Assembly (NCBI GenBank): GCA_963281255.1
Contig: OY725502.1
Span: 2,728,001-2,792,000, forward strand
Length of the DNA: 64,000 nt
Source of the DNA: Aphrocallistes beatrix
Taxonomy: Eukaryota; Porifera; Hexactinellida; Sceptrulophora; Aphrocallistidae
Direction: 5' to 3'
The stretch's first letter is position 1; each line of letters opens with the position of its first letter. A program made the position numbers and the translations under genes. The notes beneath the pieces were generated by a model that was given only the letters and a program-made list of their open reading frames with translations, was not told where the DNA came from and searched no databases. This document shows positions 32,954 through 44,878 of this stretch, in pieces.

Positions 32954-33206
32954 TACTAATGAAATTTCTCATGTGGTAAGAGTAAGCAATGAGATGACTG
33001 ATTAAGTCGTAACAAGCAGGTGATATTCTATGTATTTTTAATGTAAATACATGCGTTAAGATGATATATAACGACGTTAAGATGATATATAACGATGTTT
33101 AATATTGGTAAATACTTATCAACCACGTTGAGGATGGTCTCGACTTGGCGAGTATCATTTGTAGATATTCGCGAGGTCGGAATTGTGAAGTTTTTATTAT
33201 CAAATA

Positions 33207-33280
33207 CAGTCGACTCCGCTTAATAGGGCCACATCGGTCAGATGACATTTTGCCCCGATTAAGCGGAGAATCCTATTAAC
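33207..33280 (+). mobile_element. Single pogo/Tigger-like terminus
   Basis: TA|CAGTCGACTCCGCTTAATAG with an inner inverted block TTAAGCGGAGAATCC. No partner terminus is found, so it looks truncated. From here to 34131 I see only AT-rich unassigned sequence; a 22-bp tandem duplication is at 33056-33100. Confidence 0.4.
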
Positions 33281-34131
33281 CGAAAATATTTTGTATTAGC
33301 TTCTATGTGTGAGAGCTATTCCGGTCCAGGTGAGCTTTCCCTGGTGCAGATTTAGAATGGGATTTGTCCGGCTTGGAGAAATTTCAAAAAGCGTAATTCT
33401 GATAAACAAAGAAATTACCAATTTTTAAAAAAATATTTGGAAGCTGTTTTTTTATCAGCTAATACTACATTTTATTAACCTCAAATCTACCAGTTTCACC
33501 AATAACTCCGAAATTGTAGATTTCAGGTCATTAAAATGTCTTATTAGCTGATATAAAACCGCCATTAATATCTTAAATATAAAGTTGCAAGTATCTTTGC
33601 GTATTACAAGTACGCCTTTGCAGTTATAAACACCTCAAACCGGACAAATCCCATTATAAACTGTACTTTGGAAAACTTACCTTGCGCGACAACTAAACCA
33701 AATTCTTTGAATTTTATATAGTGAACATTGGGTGATCAAAGTAAACTATTTGAAGAGTCTATATCGAAACACTCAAACTTTTGAGTTTTTTGGAACACTC
33801 TAGGAATGAGTTTACAAAAATTATCGCAATGGTATACTTCAAATTCTTTCTTTAAAATATGACATTTGGAGTTAATTTTGTTATCCAGCAAGTATAACAA
33901 TCATTAATCAGTATTAATTTGTGCACAAGAAATTTTTTATATCAAAAGAACTCATTAGAGTTAAATATAATCATTAAATTCTATCTAAAAAATTATATTA
34001 TTGTTGTTCAGTTAAATGAACAAGTAACAAGATAATAAATTAAATTATTTCTGTTAATATTAAATAATAGCCTCGTTGCTGAAATTGGGTCTCATCAAAA
34101 TCATATCCTGAAATCCAAAATTCGTCATATA

Positions 34132-34697
34132 TAGGGTGATCCTAAAGTTCTGCAACAAAATTTTACTCCATTGATTTGACTAAGATGATTTAGTTTAACT
34201 TTGTTTGCAACTATGGAATCTACAACACTTCTAGTTTAGAAATGAATTCTATTCAATGCGCAAAATTTCTTGTAACAAATCTTTGAAATATTATACCCCC
34301 GGGACTCCAATATTGTCATCTCAAAAATGTTCGAAAATAACTTTTTTCTCCTGATTTTTAAATATATGTATATCTTCCCATAGTCAGTTATTAATTCAAA
34401 ATACTAAAATATGATTATTTCTTTGGGTTTATAAACCGGTAATCACCAATAAGAACAACAATTGTTAAAAATAGTCATACCTAGCATTCGAGATTTTTTA
34501 GTTTGTAGTTTTTTTCGAAATACACAAACATTTATGATCCACCTTAACAAAATATTCAGAAATACAGACAATTGGATTGCAAAATAATTAAAATAATCCT
34601 TATAATTTTCAAGTAAAACGAAATTTGGGATGTTAGATGCACTTGTGCAAGTATAATCCTTCAGCAAATTTTGTTGCAGATCTTTTGGATCACCCTG
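34132..34697. mobile_element. TA-flanked MITE (566 bp), TAGGGTGATCC ends
   Basis: The ends TAGGGTGATCCTAAAGTTCT and the inverse AGATCTTTTGGATCACCCTG are flanked by TA, and about 30 bp of inverted repeat is readable (...GCAACAAAATTT). No transposase coding is visible inside. Confidence 0.8.
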
Positions 34698-35026
34698 TAA
34701 TATCCAATGCAAGATTGATTAGAAATAAGGACATAATAGCTTTATTTACAAAAAATGAAAATAAATACATTAGTAATAAAATATCAATTATTGTTTTTTG
34801 TAGCTTTGAATTATTACGACTAATAACAGAACATTCAAATTATTTAATCTCTTTCTTTTGATAAATACTACGTAGGGCACTCGAAAGGTTATGAAGTTTG
34901 CTATGAAACCATTAATCTAGAAGAAAGATTTATTGCTAATTCGTTTCATTTTGCGGTTATTAGTATACACTGAAAATTTCATTCATTTATCTTTCATACT
35001 TCCAGAAATATTTGACTTGTTAGTCT

Positions 35027-35232
35027 GCATGGCTTCTAACTTGCTTACTACATCATCCTCAGATTTCACAAGACGTGATTTTCGGGCAATTATTTTGATT
35101 TTATTCAAAATGAAAAAGACGAGGCAGGAGATCCATGAAACTTCACAGGAACATTTCCCAGATGTTGCTCCTTCTTTGAGTACAGTTGAGCGATGGTACA
35201 ATGAATTTACTCATGGGAACTTCGTTCTAGAG
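35027..35232 (+). pseudogene. Mariner transposase N-terminal fragment
   Basis: The frame shows a mariner helix-turn-helix region (RRDFRAIILILFKMKKTRQE and LSTVERWYNEFTHG) and stops where a hAT inserted at 35233. The mariner does not continue beyond the hAT, where an oppositely oriented transposase relic begins. This is an old truncated fragment. Confidence 0.7.
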
Positions 35233-35438
35233 CAGGGCTTCTCAACCTGGGGTAAGCCAGGTGTTTTCGAGGGGTACGCCAGTTGTTTTCGAGGGGTACG
35301 CTGAACCAACTTTAAATGTCTAGAAGTACTATTAAATTATGTCTGGTAATTACTTCTGATCCGAGACCTGTCAGAAGTAAACCGTAGTAATTATGACAGT
35401 ACGTATTCTTTGGTTAAATATGTATGGTTGCTAATTAA

Positions 35439-35885
35439 CAAGGTTGAAACCGCTTCAACCAAATACCAATTTAACCGAATAATGATCAGACCAAATAATT
35501 TGGTTAACCGAATAATCGTCAAACCGAATAATTTGGTCAACCGAATATTTGGTCAGCCAAATAATTTGGTTAACCGAGTACATTATATTTTTGCATAAAT
35601 ATTTATACAAAAATATAATCAAGTATAAGTAGGCCTATTAGATTTATTTGTGTTCGGAACACCTCATGTACGAACATGTGATTATGTTGGGAAAGCATGC
35701 AAATTATTGGTTGACCAAATTATTTGGTTGACCAAATTATTCGGTTGACTAAATTATTCGGTTGACCAAATTATTTGGTTTTCAACCGAATACCAAATAA
35801 TGATATTTGGTTACAAACCAAATATCAAATATTTGCAAATATTATTTGGTTAAACCGAATAATAAACTATTCGGTTGCAACCCTG
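35439..35885. mobile_element. hAT MITE with internal ACCGAATAATTTGGTT array
   Basis: The ends CAAGGTTGAAACCG...CGGTTGCAACCCTG are flanked by CTAATTAA (35431-35438) and CTAATTAC (35886-35893), a 7 of 8 target duplication. The interior is made of tandem and inverted copies of a ~20-bp unit built from AACCGAATAATTTGGTTGACC, at 35456-35580 and 35700-35880. Confidence 0.75.
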
Positions 35886-36072
35886 CTAATTACCAGTGTA
35901 TATTTTGACACGAATTTATGATAGGATAAATAAAAGTTGGGTGGATACTATTTATGTGAACTTCATTTGACTATACCATTTTAGGGTTTCAATTTCTAGA
36001 TATAAATTCTAAAAATAAATTGTTATTTCACATAATTTCAGATCAGTTTAAAATTTAAACCGTTACTCAAAT

Positions 36073-37238
36073 GGCAAAATGGTACGTAAGGAATCGGAGG
36101 AAAAACGAAAATATAATGATAATTATATTTAACACGGTTTCACACTTATGCTGAAAAATGGACACGAACTACCACAGCGCGTAGTGTGCTTTAAGGTCCT
36201 TTCTGATCAATCGATGAAGCCAAGCTTACTCAAGAGGCATCATAGCGGATGTCATCCAGAGTTAGTAGATAAAGATGCTCCATTCTTAAATGAATGGAAA
36301 TCGGAGTGAAGAGAATGCGTTTAGATAAGAGTGGTCAGGTAAATCAAATAAATCAAGCAAGCCTTCGTGCCTCCTACATACATGATTGCTCTGAGAATCG
36401 CTCAAGAGGCTCCACATACAATCGCTGAGAAGCTCATATTACCATGTTGCAAGGACATCGTTCGCTGTCTAATTGGAGATGATGGAGAAAAGAAGATCAG
36501 TTATGGCCTCTCTCCAATGATACAGTTCAACGGCAAATATGTGATATTACAGACGTTATTGAGCAGCAGGTAGTAACAGAAATACGTGGTGCACCCCTGA
36601 ACAAATTTGCAATCCAGCTAGACGAGTCGATTGATGTATCTAGTTGCGCTTAGCTTCTCGTTTTCGCACGGTACATTAAGGATGGAGACTTAAGAATTCT
36701 TGTTTTGTTATTGTCTGGAATCCACTACAAGGGGAGAGGATGTTTCCACGGAAGTTTCTGAATATTTTGAGAAAAGAGGACTTACATGGAACAATGTAAG
36801 TACGTGCACCACTGATGGGGCTCCTGTCATTCTTGGCAATCGTTCAGGATTTCGGGCACGAGTGAAAGCAGTCAATCCTGATACTAAGCATATCCACTGT
36901 ATGATACACCGATATGCTCTGGCATCTAAGACGCTACCATCTGAGCTAAAACCCTCTTTGACGATGTAATCATAATGGTTAATTTCTTCAGGTCAAGCGC
37001 TCTCAATACTCGTCTCTTGCGATTATTATGCCAAGAATTTGATGATAAACAAAATACGCTGCTCTTTCACACCGAGGTTCGTTGGCTTTCTCGCGGAAAC
37101 ATGTCTAGAGTGCACTCTTTGAGAAAAGAGATATCGTGCTCGTTTATGCGTAATGCTGACCTTCGTGTAGCTTTATCTAAAACCGAACCAAGAATTGATG
37201 AACTTGTAAAAGCAAAGCAGGCCCAGCCATCTCATTAA
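36073..37238 (+). pseudogene. hAT transposase relic of ZBED5/SCAND3 type
   Basis: Several frames carry family blocks in order: a BED-like LKRHHSGCHPE, LPCCKDIVRCLIGDDGEKKI, NKFAIQLDESIDVS, TDGAPVILGNRSGFRARVKA followed by HIHCMIHRYALASK, and FRSSALNTRLLRLLCQEF with LLFHTEVRWLSRG. At least four frameshifts or stops separate them. It is non-functional. Confidence 0.8.
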
Positions 37239-37429
37239 ACTTTGTCCTAATTATTTTTTCTAACTACGTAAATTATGTTGTGTTCATCATATTACAAATT
37301 ATATCAACATATAATAATTTAGCGGAATCTTGCTAGATTTGAATCGAGGGTACCTGGACTTTTCCTTTCGCCTCAGGGGTACGCAGTTCGTAAAAGGTTG
37401 AAAACCGCTGTTCTAGATGTTTCCCACTT

Positions 37430-38530
37430 AATTCCATGCATTTTCGCAGTCATACAACAAAGTTATTCATTAAATCTACGCAAACCGACTTTGGTATCTT
37501 TTCTATTACATTCTTTATAGATTTCTTGAGTTCTCCAATACTCTGGGACTTGTTTGCATAGACTTTATCTTTCAAATAACCTAAAGAAAAAAATCAGGGG
37601 GCTCAGGTCTTGGCTTTGAGGGGCCCACTCAAAGGGGGATCAGTCGACTGATGATTCGGGTTCCAACATGCTTTTTGAGCCATTCCCTAGCTATTATTGA
37701 AGTGTGGGTAGGTGCACCATCCTGCTGGAGCCATAACCTGGGTAGTAAAGAGGGATAAAGTGATTCCAATTCCTTCTAGAACTCCTCAAGCACCTTAACG
37801 TAGCGTTCCTTTGTCACAGTCACATTTCGACCATTTTCTTCGATAAAAATAGGTCCGATAATACCTTTCGCCCCAATAGCAGCCCATACGGTGCATCTTT
37901 CGGAGTGTTATGGCTTCTGGGCTATCTCTGAAGGATTCTGAGTACCCCAAAATACATTGTTCTTACTATTGACCTTCCCATCCTGTTCAAAATGAGCCTC
38001 ATCCGAGGTGAAAAGATGCCGAAGAAATGAGTCACAACTTTGGCAACCAATTTCTCAGCCATCGCCAGCCTCTTGTCCATATCTATATTGGTTAACTTCT
38101 GACCAGTTTGTATTATATATGGGAAAACACAAATCATGTTTCAGGACTCTCCAGAGAGTGGTAGGCGTGATACCAAGAGACTGACTCCTCTTCCAGATTG
38201 ACCTTTTGGGGTTGTTAGCAACTGCCTCCTTGACATCTTCAATACATCAATAGTTCTCTTCTTAGGTCTCCCAGAATGAGTCGGTCGCTTGTCATTCTTT
38301 TCATTTAGATTTAGCACTGTCCCATATGTCCTAAAATGGTGAACTCAAGCTTCTTCACGCTCTTCACGCTCTTACAGGGCGAAGAAGCTGTCTCGAACTT
38401 TACACGAAACATTGACCTTCTTAAACGAGCCCCCTGTTTGAAGTAGAATTCTACGCACAATACCCGGTGCTCCAATTTCCAATTTGGCATAGATATCTTC
38501 GTAGGATCCTATAATGAGAAAACGTACTTA
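37430..38530 (-). pseudogene. IS630/Tc1/mariner-superfamily transposase relic
   Basis: Reading on the - strand from about 38530: a winged-helix region (SLGITPTTLWRVLKHDLCFP), then RHLFTSDEAHFEQDGKVNSK with the first catalytic Asp, VWAAIGAKGIIGPIFIEENG, WLQQDGAPTHTSIIARE with the second, and a degenerate PPDFFL motif near 37580. Frames change several times. It resembles arthropod and other invertebrate DDD-type elements. No TIRs could be paired. Confidence 0.65.
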
Positions 38531-38601
38531 GAATTAAAAAAACAGATCAAGAAACGATAAAAATAGACGCAGGCCTGTTTTTTTTTTTCACCACACACAA
38601 T

Positions 38602-38662
38602 GGACCCAAGTTCCAGGCCCCGAGATTGAACGCCTACAGTCCTTAGAGGAGTCTATGCTTTA
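38602..38662. repeat. Dispersed repeat with ATGGACCCAAGTTCCAGG
   Basis: About 60 bp (CACAATGGACCCAAGTTCCA through GAGATTGAACGC and AGGGAGTCTAT-like sequence) recurs at 56400-56470. Identity unknown. Confidence 0.6.
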
Positions 38663-38877
38663 TACAAACATTTATTGAGTTTTAATAAGCATTTCAAAAT
38701 TATCCCTTCTATATGTATGCATCTCCTCAAAATAGGCTTTAGGAATCATGCTGCTCACGGCAATTTTAACGCCGTTCTCTATACTATTATGTGTGTAAGA
38801 CAACAAATTTTTTTATTCATCGCAAAAGATTAGCAAATAGGTGGTAAAGAGTCTACTTAAGCTTGGAACTTAATCTT

Positions 38878-39238
38878 CATCAAATTTGTCAAATTTTTGA
38901 TGACGTCATAACAGAGTGATGAGTCATCATTTTTTTAATAATAGTAGTATCACATTTGAATAATATTAATATCTATACACATTCTATTAAAATTTCAGCC
39001 TTCTATCACCTAAAATCCTGAGTTATAGTCAAACAACTGAAATTAATAATGATTAAAAAAGTGACAATGACGTCATAATTCCATGATATTCCGACATTTT
39101 TGTCTGAGCTCAGAACTTATTGGAGCCATAGCCAAAAGACTTTCACATGCCAAAAATCAGCTTACTGTATCTGGCAGTTTCTTCAATCAATTCGTTGCAT
39201 ATAAATTATATATATTAATCGTGTTTTAATAGTAAGAA
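38878..39238 (-). mobile_element. Helitron-like fragment H10
   Basis: An antisense copy lacking the GC-rich 3' terminus. It contains TGACGTCA near 38900 and 39068 and TGAGTCA near 38920, and ends at the inverted TTACTATTAAAACACGATTA terminus. The following 39239-39926 is GC-richer than average and unassigned; I found no homology or clean ORF there. Confidence 0.8.
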
Positions 39239-39926
39239 TAATATACGCTCAAATACAAGCGCTAAAATTTATTTATTCCTTTATCCATGGTCCAATCACA
39301 AATGATGAAAAAGTAATAATATTATCTGAAGTTATATGTTATTATCCATGTTGTTCCAAGAATGATTTGGATGTCATATAAATTCTGTAAATTAAAATAT
39401 TCGAGAAACTGCCATCCACAAAACCTAGACCCCTGAGCCGGTGGCAGGTCCAGCTGCAACAGGATCAAGGTTTACTCCAAGTTACTTCATGGTCACACCG
39501 TGCTTTTATCGAAGCGTTGATCAAAATGAATCTCCGTTGGATGTACAGGTGAGACTCACGGAGAGTATTTTTAGTTATCTGTGAAGTTCCATCCATCCGG
39601 ATTCTACTCGTTTCCTGTGCGTATGTTAGATTTCTGGAAGAGAAACGTTCGTTTATAGCTGAGTGGAGTGCGGCTGACTTCGATCACCTTGCCGATGCTT
39701 CTTTCTGACCTTTGTATATGCAAGTACCAAGCGCGATCCTGCATTCAGCAGAGGATACTATATCAACTGAAAGAGTGCTACTCCGGGGTTCAACACACAC
39801 TTGGCTAACCGGTCTCACTAAGAAGCTATTGGAGGGTTCATTGACCTCCTAATGGCCCACAGAAGACACCAAACCTTTTTTGCATTACTGTTAATAGGTG
39901 CCCAAAATATAGTAATAATTGCTATA

Positions 39927-41189
39927 CGAGGGACACTACGAAAGTTTCTGGACTAATATAGAAATAATTGAGATATAACGCTACAAATTTCACAATCTTT
40001 CAAAGTATTCACCATTACACAACGTTTCATCCTTTCAAACCACTTATTAAAGCATTCCGACCATCTTTCGTGAGGTGTGTCAAAAACCACTTCTTCATAT
40101 GCCCGACGGGCCTCTTCAGGACTTGAAAAATGTATTCCCCTTAACTTTTCTTTGGCTTTCGGAAATAGGAAAAAGTCGCAAGGGGCTAGGTCGGGAGAAT
40201 AGGGGGGGTGGGGGAGGAGGGTGACCCCATTTTGCGTCATAAAATCGATCGTCTTACCAGCGGTATGTGCTGATGCGTTGTCATGGTGCCACAGAAGCCC
40301 TCTCAATCCTGTCTTTGGCCGTGCACTCTGCCAAGCATGAAACACTTTGGGGATGCATACATCGATATACCAATTGGCAGTCACTGTCATTTGTTCTTCA
40401 AGGGGAATACTCGCTATGTGGCCCTTCTTTGAGAAGAAACTGGCCACCATTTGCTTTCCAACGCTCCGAGACCGCTTGAATTTCATGGGAGCAGCTTCAC
40501 CAGGAAACACCCATATGCTAGATTGGCGTTTAGTCTCAGGATCATATTGATATATCCATGATTCATCACCTGTATAGATGTCATAAACACGCTTTGAACG
40601 CCCTTCATCGAATTTCTTGAGCATACATTCGCAAAAGTCCTTCCGTTTCTCCTTTTGAACTAAAGTTAGCTGCAAGCTCAAACACTCAAAATCCTGTTCA
40701 GTGCAGTCGATGACAGCCCAACTTCCTCCTCTATCTGGGTGTAGGTTAATCGTGGATCTGCACTCACTAACTTCCTCACTTCTTCAACCGACTCTTCGTT
40801 GACCGCCGTTGAAGGCCGTCCAGGACGCGGCACGTCAAGAAGTGAGCCCCTATCACGTCTAAATTCAGCAAACCCACTGAATACTGTCGATCTTGAGGGA
40901 GCAACAACTCCGAAAGTTTTTAGTAAAAGTTGATGAGATTCTAAACCAGTTAAGCCTCTCATGTAGTCGTAGAAAATCATTGCTCTGAAATCTCTTCTTT
41001 CAATCTCCATAGCAACCAATTAAATATGCCAAGACTCTTCGATAATGAAACTGCACAAAATTATCAAAAATGTAGTTGGAGCTTTGAAATTTGAAATGTG
41101 GTTACGGAATAAGTAGCCTTAAATAGTGGAAGAGTATAGAAATCATATTCAGAAAATAAGTATGCTAGTCCAGAAACTTTCGTAGTGAG
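39927..41189 (-). mobile_element. Mariner transposon (1.26 kb)
   Basis: TA-flanked, with TIRs containing ACTACGAAAGTTTCTGGACTA (39936 onward) and its inverse (41165 onward). The outermost bases differ in length between the two ends. Size and gene layout are those of a complete mariner. Confidence 0.9.
39953..41019 (-). pseudogene. Mariner DD34D transposase with one break
   Basis: The N-terminal frame 41019-40678 (113 aa) holds the helix-turn-helix pair (FRAMIFYDYMRGLTGLESHQ; RPGRPSTAVNEESVEEVRKL). The C-terminal frame 40681-39953 (242 aa) holds YTGDESWIYQYDPETKRQS, WHHDNASAHTA and PPYSPDLAPCDFFLFP, with 34 residues between the second and third Asp (DD34D). The frames differ at about 40680, where a handful of expected residues around the usual ARWVPH position are missing, so a small deletion with frameshift is the single visible lesion. 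Confidence 0.92.
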
Positions 41190-41394
41190 TATGCGTCCAA
41201 GGTATATAAATAGAACCGAAATTAAATAACCCTTTGAGATATAGAATTGGACCTGAAACTTACTTTATTGAATGCAATACCAATTGCTTACAAAGAATTT
41301 GGATTTATCAAAAATTAATAATGTGAGTCGAACAAATTAATCATATGAATTGTACGAGATATTAATTGTGTTGTCTTTCAGTGATTTTTTGTTT

Positions 41395-41592
41395 GCCGAC
41401 TATACTATGTATAGTGGTCAACTTCTGAAATGAGCGCCTCCCTATATTTATTAGTTTTCCGACTACACTCGGTATAGTAGCCAACTTCTGAAATGAGTGC
41501 CTTCCTATATGTATTAGTTTTGCCGACTACAGACTACACTCTGTATAGTGGCCAACTTCTGAAATGAGTGCCTCCCTATATTTATTATATTT
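41395..41592. repeat. Three ~65-bp tandem repeats
   Basis: Three direct units centred on CAACTTCTGAAATGAGTGCC, with CCGACTACAC..TATAGTGG before and CTCCCTATATTTATTAG after. The third has an 8-bp internal duplication (GACTACAGACTACA). Confidence 0.85.
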
Positions 41593-41699
41593 CTCTTCCA
41601 TAACGGGTTTGGGAATACCATAAATGCCAAAGGAATGAAATTTGGACAGAAAGTGTTGAATGTTTATCGGCAGACGAAGCTACTATACAATTTTTGATC

Positions 41700-42325
41700 C
41701 GACACTCGCGAATCCCAATTCTCCTCTACTCCCTACTCCACCACAACCACCAACCATTCCTCACTACGTATAGGCCTACAGCTCTCCTCCCTCTTCCTTG
41801 TAGGCCTATCTCCTTACTCAGCTCACACTCTCCTAGTATAAATAGGATCGAGTCAGCTGATCTTCCACTCACGAATCCCAATTCTCCTCTTCTCCCTACT
41901 CCACCACAACCACCAACCATTCCTCAATATAAGCTACAGCTCTCCTCCCCTTCGTTCGCTATGCTCACTCACGAGAGACAGGTGCTCTGCACCTGGGCCA
42001 CTTTCCCTTTCCTATTCCTTCTCTACTTCTCCCTCACTCTTATTCACATCTTTCTTTTTCCCTCTTGCCAAACAACATGCGTATTTCTTCGTGTCGAAAT
42101 CCATCCAATCTTATTACTATCAAGCCGATTAAATCTTCCACTCATCCTCATCTTATATCCTTCCACTTCTCAACTCTCGGAATCTTAGGACTAAATCCTC
42201 TCGTTTTCTTGACTATGTATCTGACAACCATCCTGACGTTGTTGCCGTTACTGAGACCTGGTTCACGTCAAGGGATGCGGCCGTGAGAGCTGAATGCACT
42301 CCACCCGGCTACCAACTCCTTGTTG
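41700..42325 (+). mobile_element. LINE 5' fragment: duplicated 5' UTR and start of endonuclease
   Basis: A pyrimidine-rich 5' UTR contains a unit (TCCCAATTCTCCTCT through ACCACCAACCATTCCTCA) at about 41712-41762 and again at 41877-41925, a tandem promoter-like duplication of ~165 bp. At 42169-42321 the frame TKSSRFLDYVSDNHPDVVAV continuing TETWFTS and TPPGYQLL matches the start of a LINE apurinic-like endonuclease (ITETWL). The sequence stops there, so this copy lacks its 3' end, unlike usual LINE insertions. The long frame 41694-42188 is not a protein gene. Confidence 0.7.
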
Positions 42326-42450
42326 GGAACCACTGCCTTAGATGAATATCTTTCGAGTATATTTTTGTTCTGTTGCGTGAAATTCTGAGGCATTGCGTGG
42401 AATTCTGAGACATCCGCTTAGAAGCCTTAGCAAGCTCTGATCTAATATTA

Positions 42451-42675
42451 TGTAACTTGTGGTTCCAATTACAGAATGATATTTCACAAAACATGATGAT
42501 TTGGTTCTATTTTGTAGTTATAAGTTATAAGGATTCTTGCTTACGGCTATTAACACTTAATATATCTCAATAATGTACACGGTGATCCTAGAAATATAAT
42601 AGTATTGAATTAAAATAGAACCAAATCATGTTTTGTGAAAAATCATTCTGTAGTAATAGGAACTACAAGTTACAG
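42451..42675. repeat. Fold-back hairpin
   Basis: The arms of about 63 bp (42451-42514 and 42612-42675) are near-perfect inverses, including CACAAAACATGATGATTTGG / CCAAATCATGTTTTGTG. The loop is ~97 bp. No coding. Flanks 42326-42450 and 42676-43218 are otherwise unremarkable. Confidence 0.75.
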
Positions 42676-43218
42676 TTTAATAATTTTGTTAGTGGTGATT
42701 TGGTAATGATTTGACAAATTTTGAGTTATAACAATTTTTATAGACGTTTAACTAAATTAATTAGTAGTACAATTATTATAACCGTTTTATATATCAACGG
42801 CAATGCTCGAAATATTGTAAAAGGATAACAACCATATATTCTTATGGATTTGAATCTGAATTCTGAAACATCCTGAAGATTAAACCCAATTCCCTGCAAA
42901 ATAATTGAGAGTATGTATAGTTATAATTGTTTCTAGAGAAGAAATATAATTAAAAAATCGTCTGGTTTTAATTTGAAAATGAAATCAGCTTAATGTTATA
43001 AAAATTCTGTAAGTACTAGAAATAATAAAAAATAAAAAATTGAAATGTTATTTGTAAAACGTTTAATATAAAATCAGACTATCAGAAGAAGCGTATACTA
43101 ATACTTATCTGATCAATAAATATTCCCCCTGCGGTCAAAAGTAAGAATCCTATTTCTTGATCCCCTATTTAGTGATGAATCTAAGAATAAACAACGAATA
43201 TAAAATACCGTACAATTA

Positions 43219-43343
43219 ACCTTAGAATGTCCAGAGGGGACACAGTGTCCCCGATATCGCGGATGTCTCCCAGCCATTTTCTATGGCACTGAAGCCATAA
43301 AAGTGCGAAGCCATATAAATGCTGGGCATTCTACAGTTTTTTA
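43219..43343. mobile_element. Possible TTAA-flanked MITE
   Basis: TTAA then CCTTAGAATGTCCAG; at the other side GCTGGGCATTCTACAG, then TTTT and TTAA. It contains the palindrome GGGGACACAGTGTCCCC. It resembles a short piggyBac-type MITE, but the ends are imperfect. Confidence 0.4.
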
Positions 43344-43650
43344 ATTAATTCTCAATTGATTATTTAACTATTGAGATTAATAACCAATATTTATCCATAG
43401 TTTTAAGTATATTGGTTATCTCTCATACTATCTTTATTCAATATAACAAACGCGGCTAGCGAACATTAGTGTTCGCAGAGTCGGCCTTACAGACACCATG
43501 GGCCAACGGTTGAAAGCTAGTAGTCTCTTGCATATTTCCAAAATTTCTTATTTTGGCAATTTGTTTATTATATGCAACCATTCTACCTGCATTGGATATT
43601 GGATAGAGTGATAATGCCAGGGGCAGGGAATTTTTATCCAAATAATCACT

Positions 43651-44562
43651 ACAACGCGCTTCGCTTGTACGTGCTGCGTGGCTGGCGGAAGCGTCCTTAC
43701 GGCGCCTGGTGTCACATTGATTAATTATAAGGGAGATAACATCTCTAAATACGTCTATCCTACTGTTATAATCGATATCGCACGAAAAATCATATTTTTC
43801 AGTTTAGATGCGCATCGATGACGTCATAACAGAGTGATGAGTCATCATTTTTGACGATAGTTGCATCATATGTGAGGTATATTAATATACAAATTCTATT
43901 AAAATTTCAGCCTTCTATCACCTAAAATGCCTGAGTTATTCTAAAAGAACAAATTTCTAATTATAAAAAGGTGGCAATGACGTCATACTTCCTTGATGAG
44001 TCGACATTTTCATCTGAGCTCAAAATTTAGTGGAGCCATAGCCAAAAGAATCCCACATGCCAATAATCAGCTTTCTGTGGCTAGCAGTTTCTCCAATCAA
44101 TTCGTTACAGATATACAGCCGAACCTGCTATAACGGCCACTCTATATAACGGTAACCTGTCTATAGTGGTCACCAATGAACAGTCCCGTCCGAAATTCTA
44201 TAATATTGAACATGTGTATATCGGTCACATGCTCAACGCGGCCAGTGGCAACCCGTTTGTAGTCCCTTACTGACCCTAAACTGTCTATAACGGCCATCAC
44301 CTTTTTCACCCTTTTATGTGTTTATACAAGAAACTTATGAACGATAAACAAGTTTCATGTAATTACTTAAAGTAATGGATTTCTAAAAACTTATTTATTG
44401 CACTACGTTGATACCTTTTAGGGATTAAGACAATCACCTGTATATAACGGTCACTTGTGTATAACGGCCAATTTTGTCCAGTCCTTTGGGTGGCCATTAT
44501 ATACAGGTTCCACTGTATATATAAATATATAAATATACATTAATCGAGTTTTAATAGTAAGG
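43651..44562 (-). mobile_element. Helitron-like element copy H11, TA tract invaded
   Basis: A full antisense copy from ACAACGCGCTTCG to the inverted TCCTTACTATTAAAACTCGA terminus. The TA tract is split by the TA-flanked element 44116-44515. A ~40 bp sequence on its left (near 43505, TGCATATTTCCAAAAT) recurs on its right (near 44662). Confidence 0.87.
44116..44515. mobile_element. Pogo/Tigger-like MITE (400 bp)
   Basis: TA-flanked. The ends CAGCCGAACCTGCTATAACG and ...TATACAGGTTCCACTG are inverse. Repeats of TATAACGGYCA occur inside. No coding. Confidence 0.82.
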
Positions 44563-44878
44563 ATATCCAATAAATCGATATCTACTGTAAAAGTAAAATA
44601 TTTACCATATAATCAAATTATGATTTCGAGATCTACACTCTTAAATATGCCCTACGTAGATCAACCGTTGAAAGCTATTCTCTTTTTGCATATTTCCAAA
44701 ATGACTCTATGTATCTATAAACTGCAAAAGAATATATTTGTTAGATAGAAAAGCAAACACTTAGTTCAATAGGCGTCTTACTACTTTGCGCCTATAAAAT
44801 ACAACAACATAAACTACATATTCTATTAAGGATACCGCCCGCGAAAAATCCTTAGGTTTGGCGTACAGCATATATTAA

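Larger units (their letters stand above)
35233..37410 (+). mobile_element. hAT transposon relic (ZBED5-like), 2.2 kb
   Basis: The ends are CAGGGCTTCTCAACCTGGGG and ...AAGGTTGAAAACCGCTG, with an 8-bp target duplication differing at one base (TTCTAGAG 35225-35232, TTCTAGAT 37411-37418). It contains a second, smaller hAT MITE (35439-35885) and a decayed transposase. The MITE at 58942-59279 has the same terminal type. Confidence 0.88.

Noticed and set aside
35456..35880. CRISPR-like regular repeats
   Set aside because: Units are contiguous and partly inverted with no unique spacers, and they lie inside a hAT MITE in a eukaryotic genome.
41694..42188. 164-aa Leu/Pro-rich frame
   Set aside because: It lies in the pyrimidine-rich duplicated 5' UTR of a LINE; the composition explains the open frame and there is no homology.
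42451..42675. MicroRNA precursor
   Set aside because: The arms are too long (63 bp), the loop is ~97 nt and pairing is near perfect, which fits a fold-back repeat better than a miRNA.
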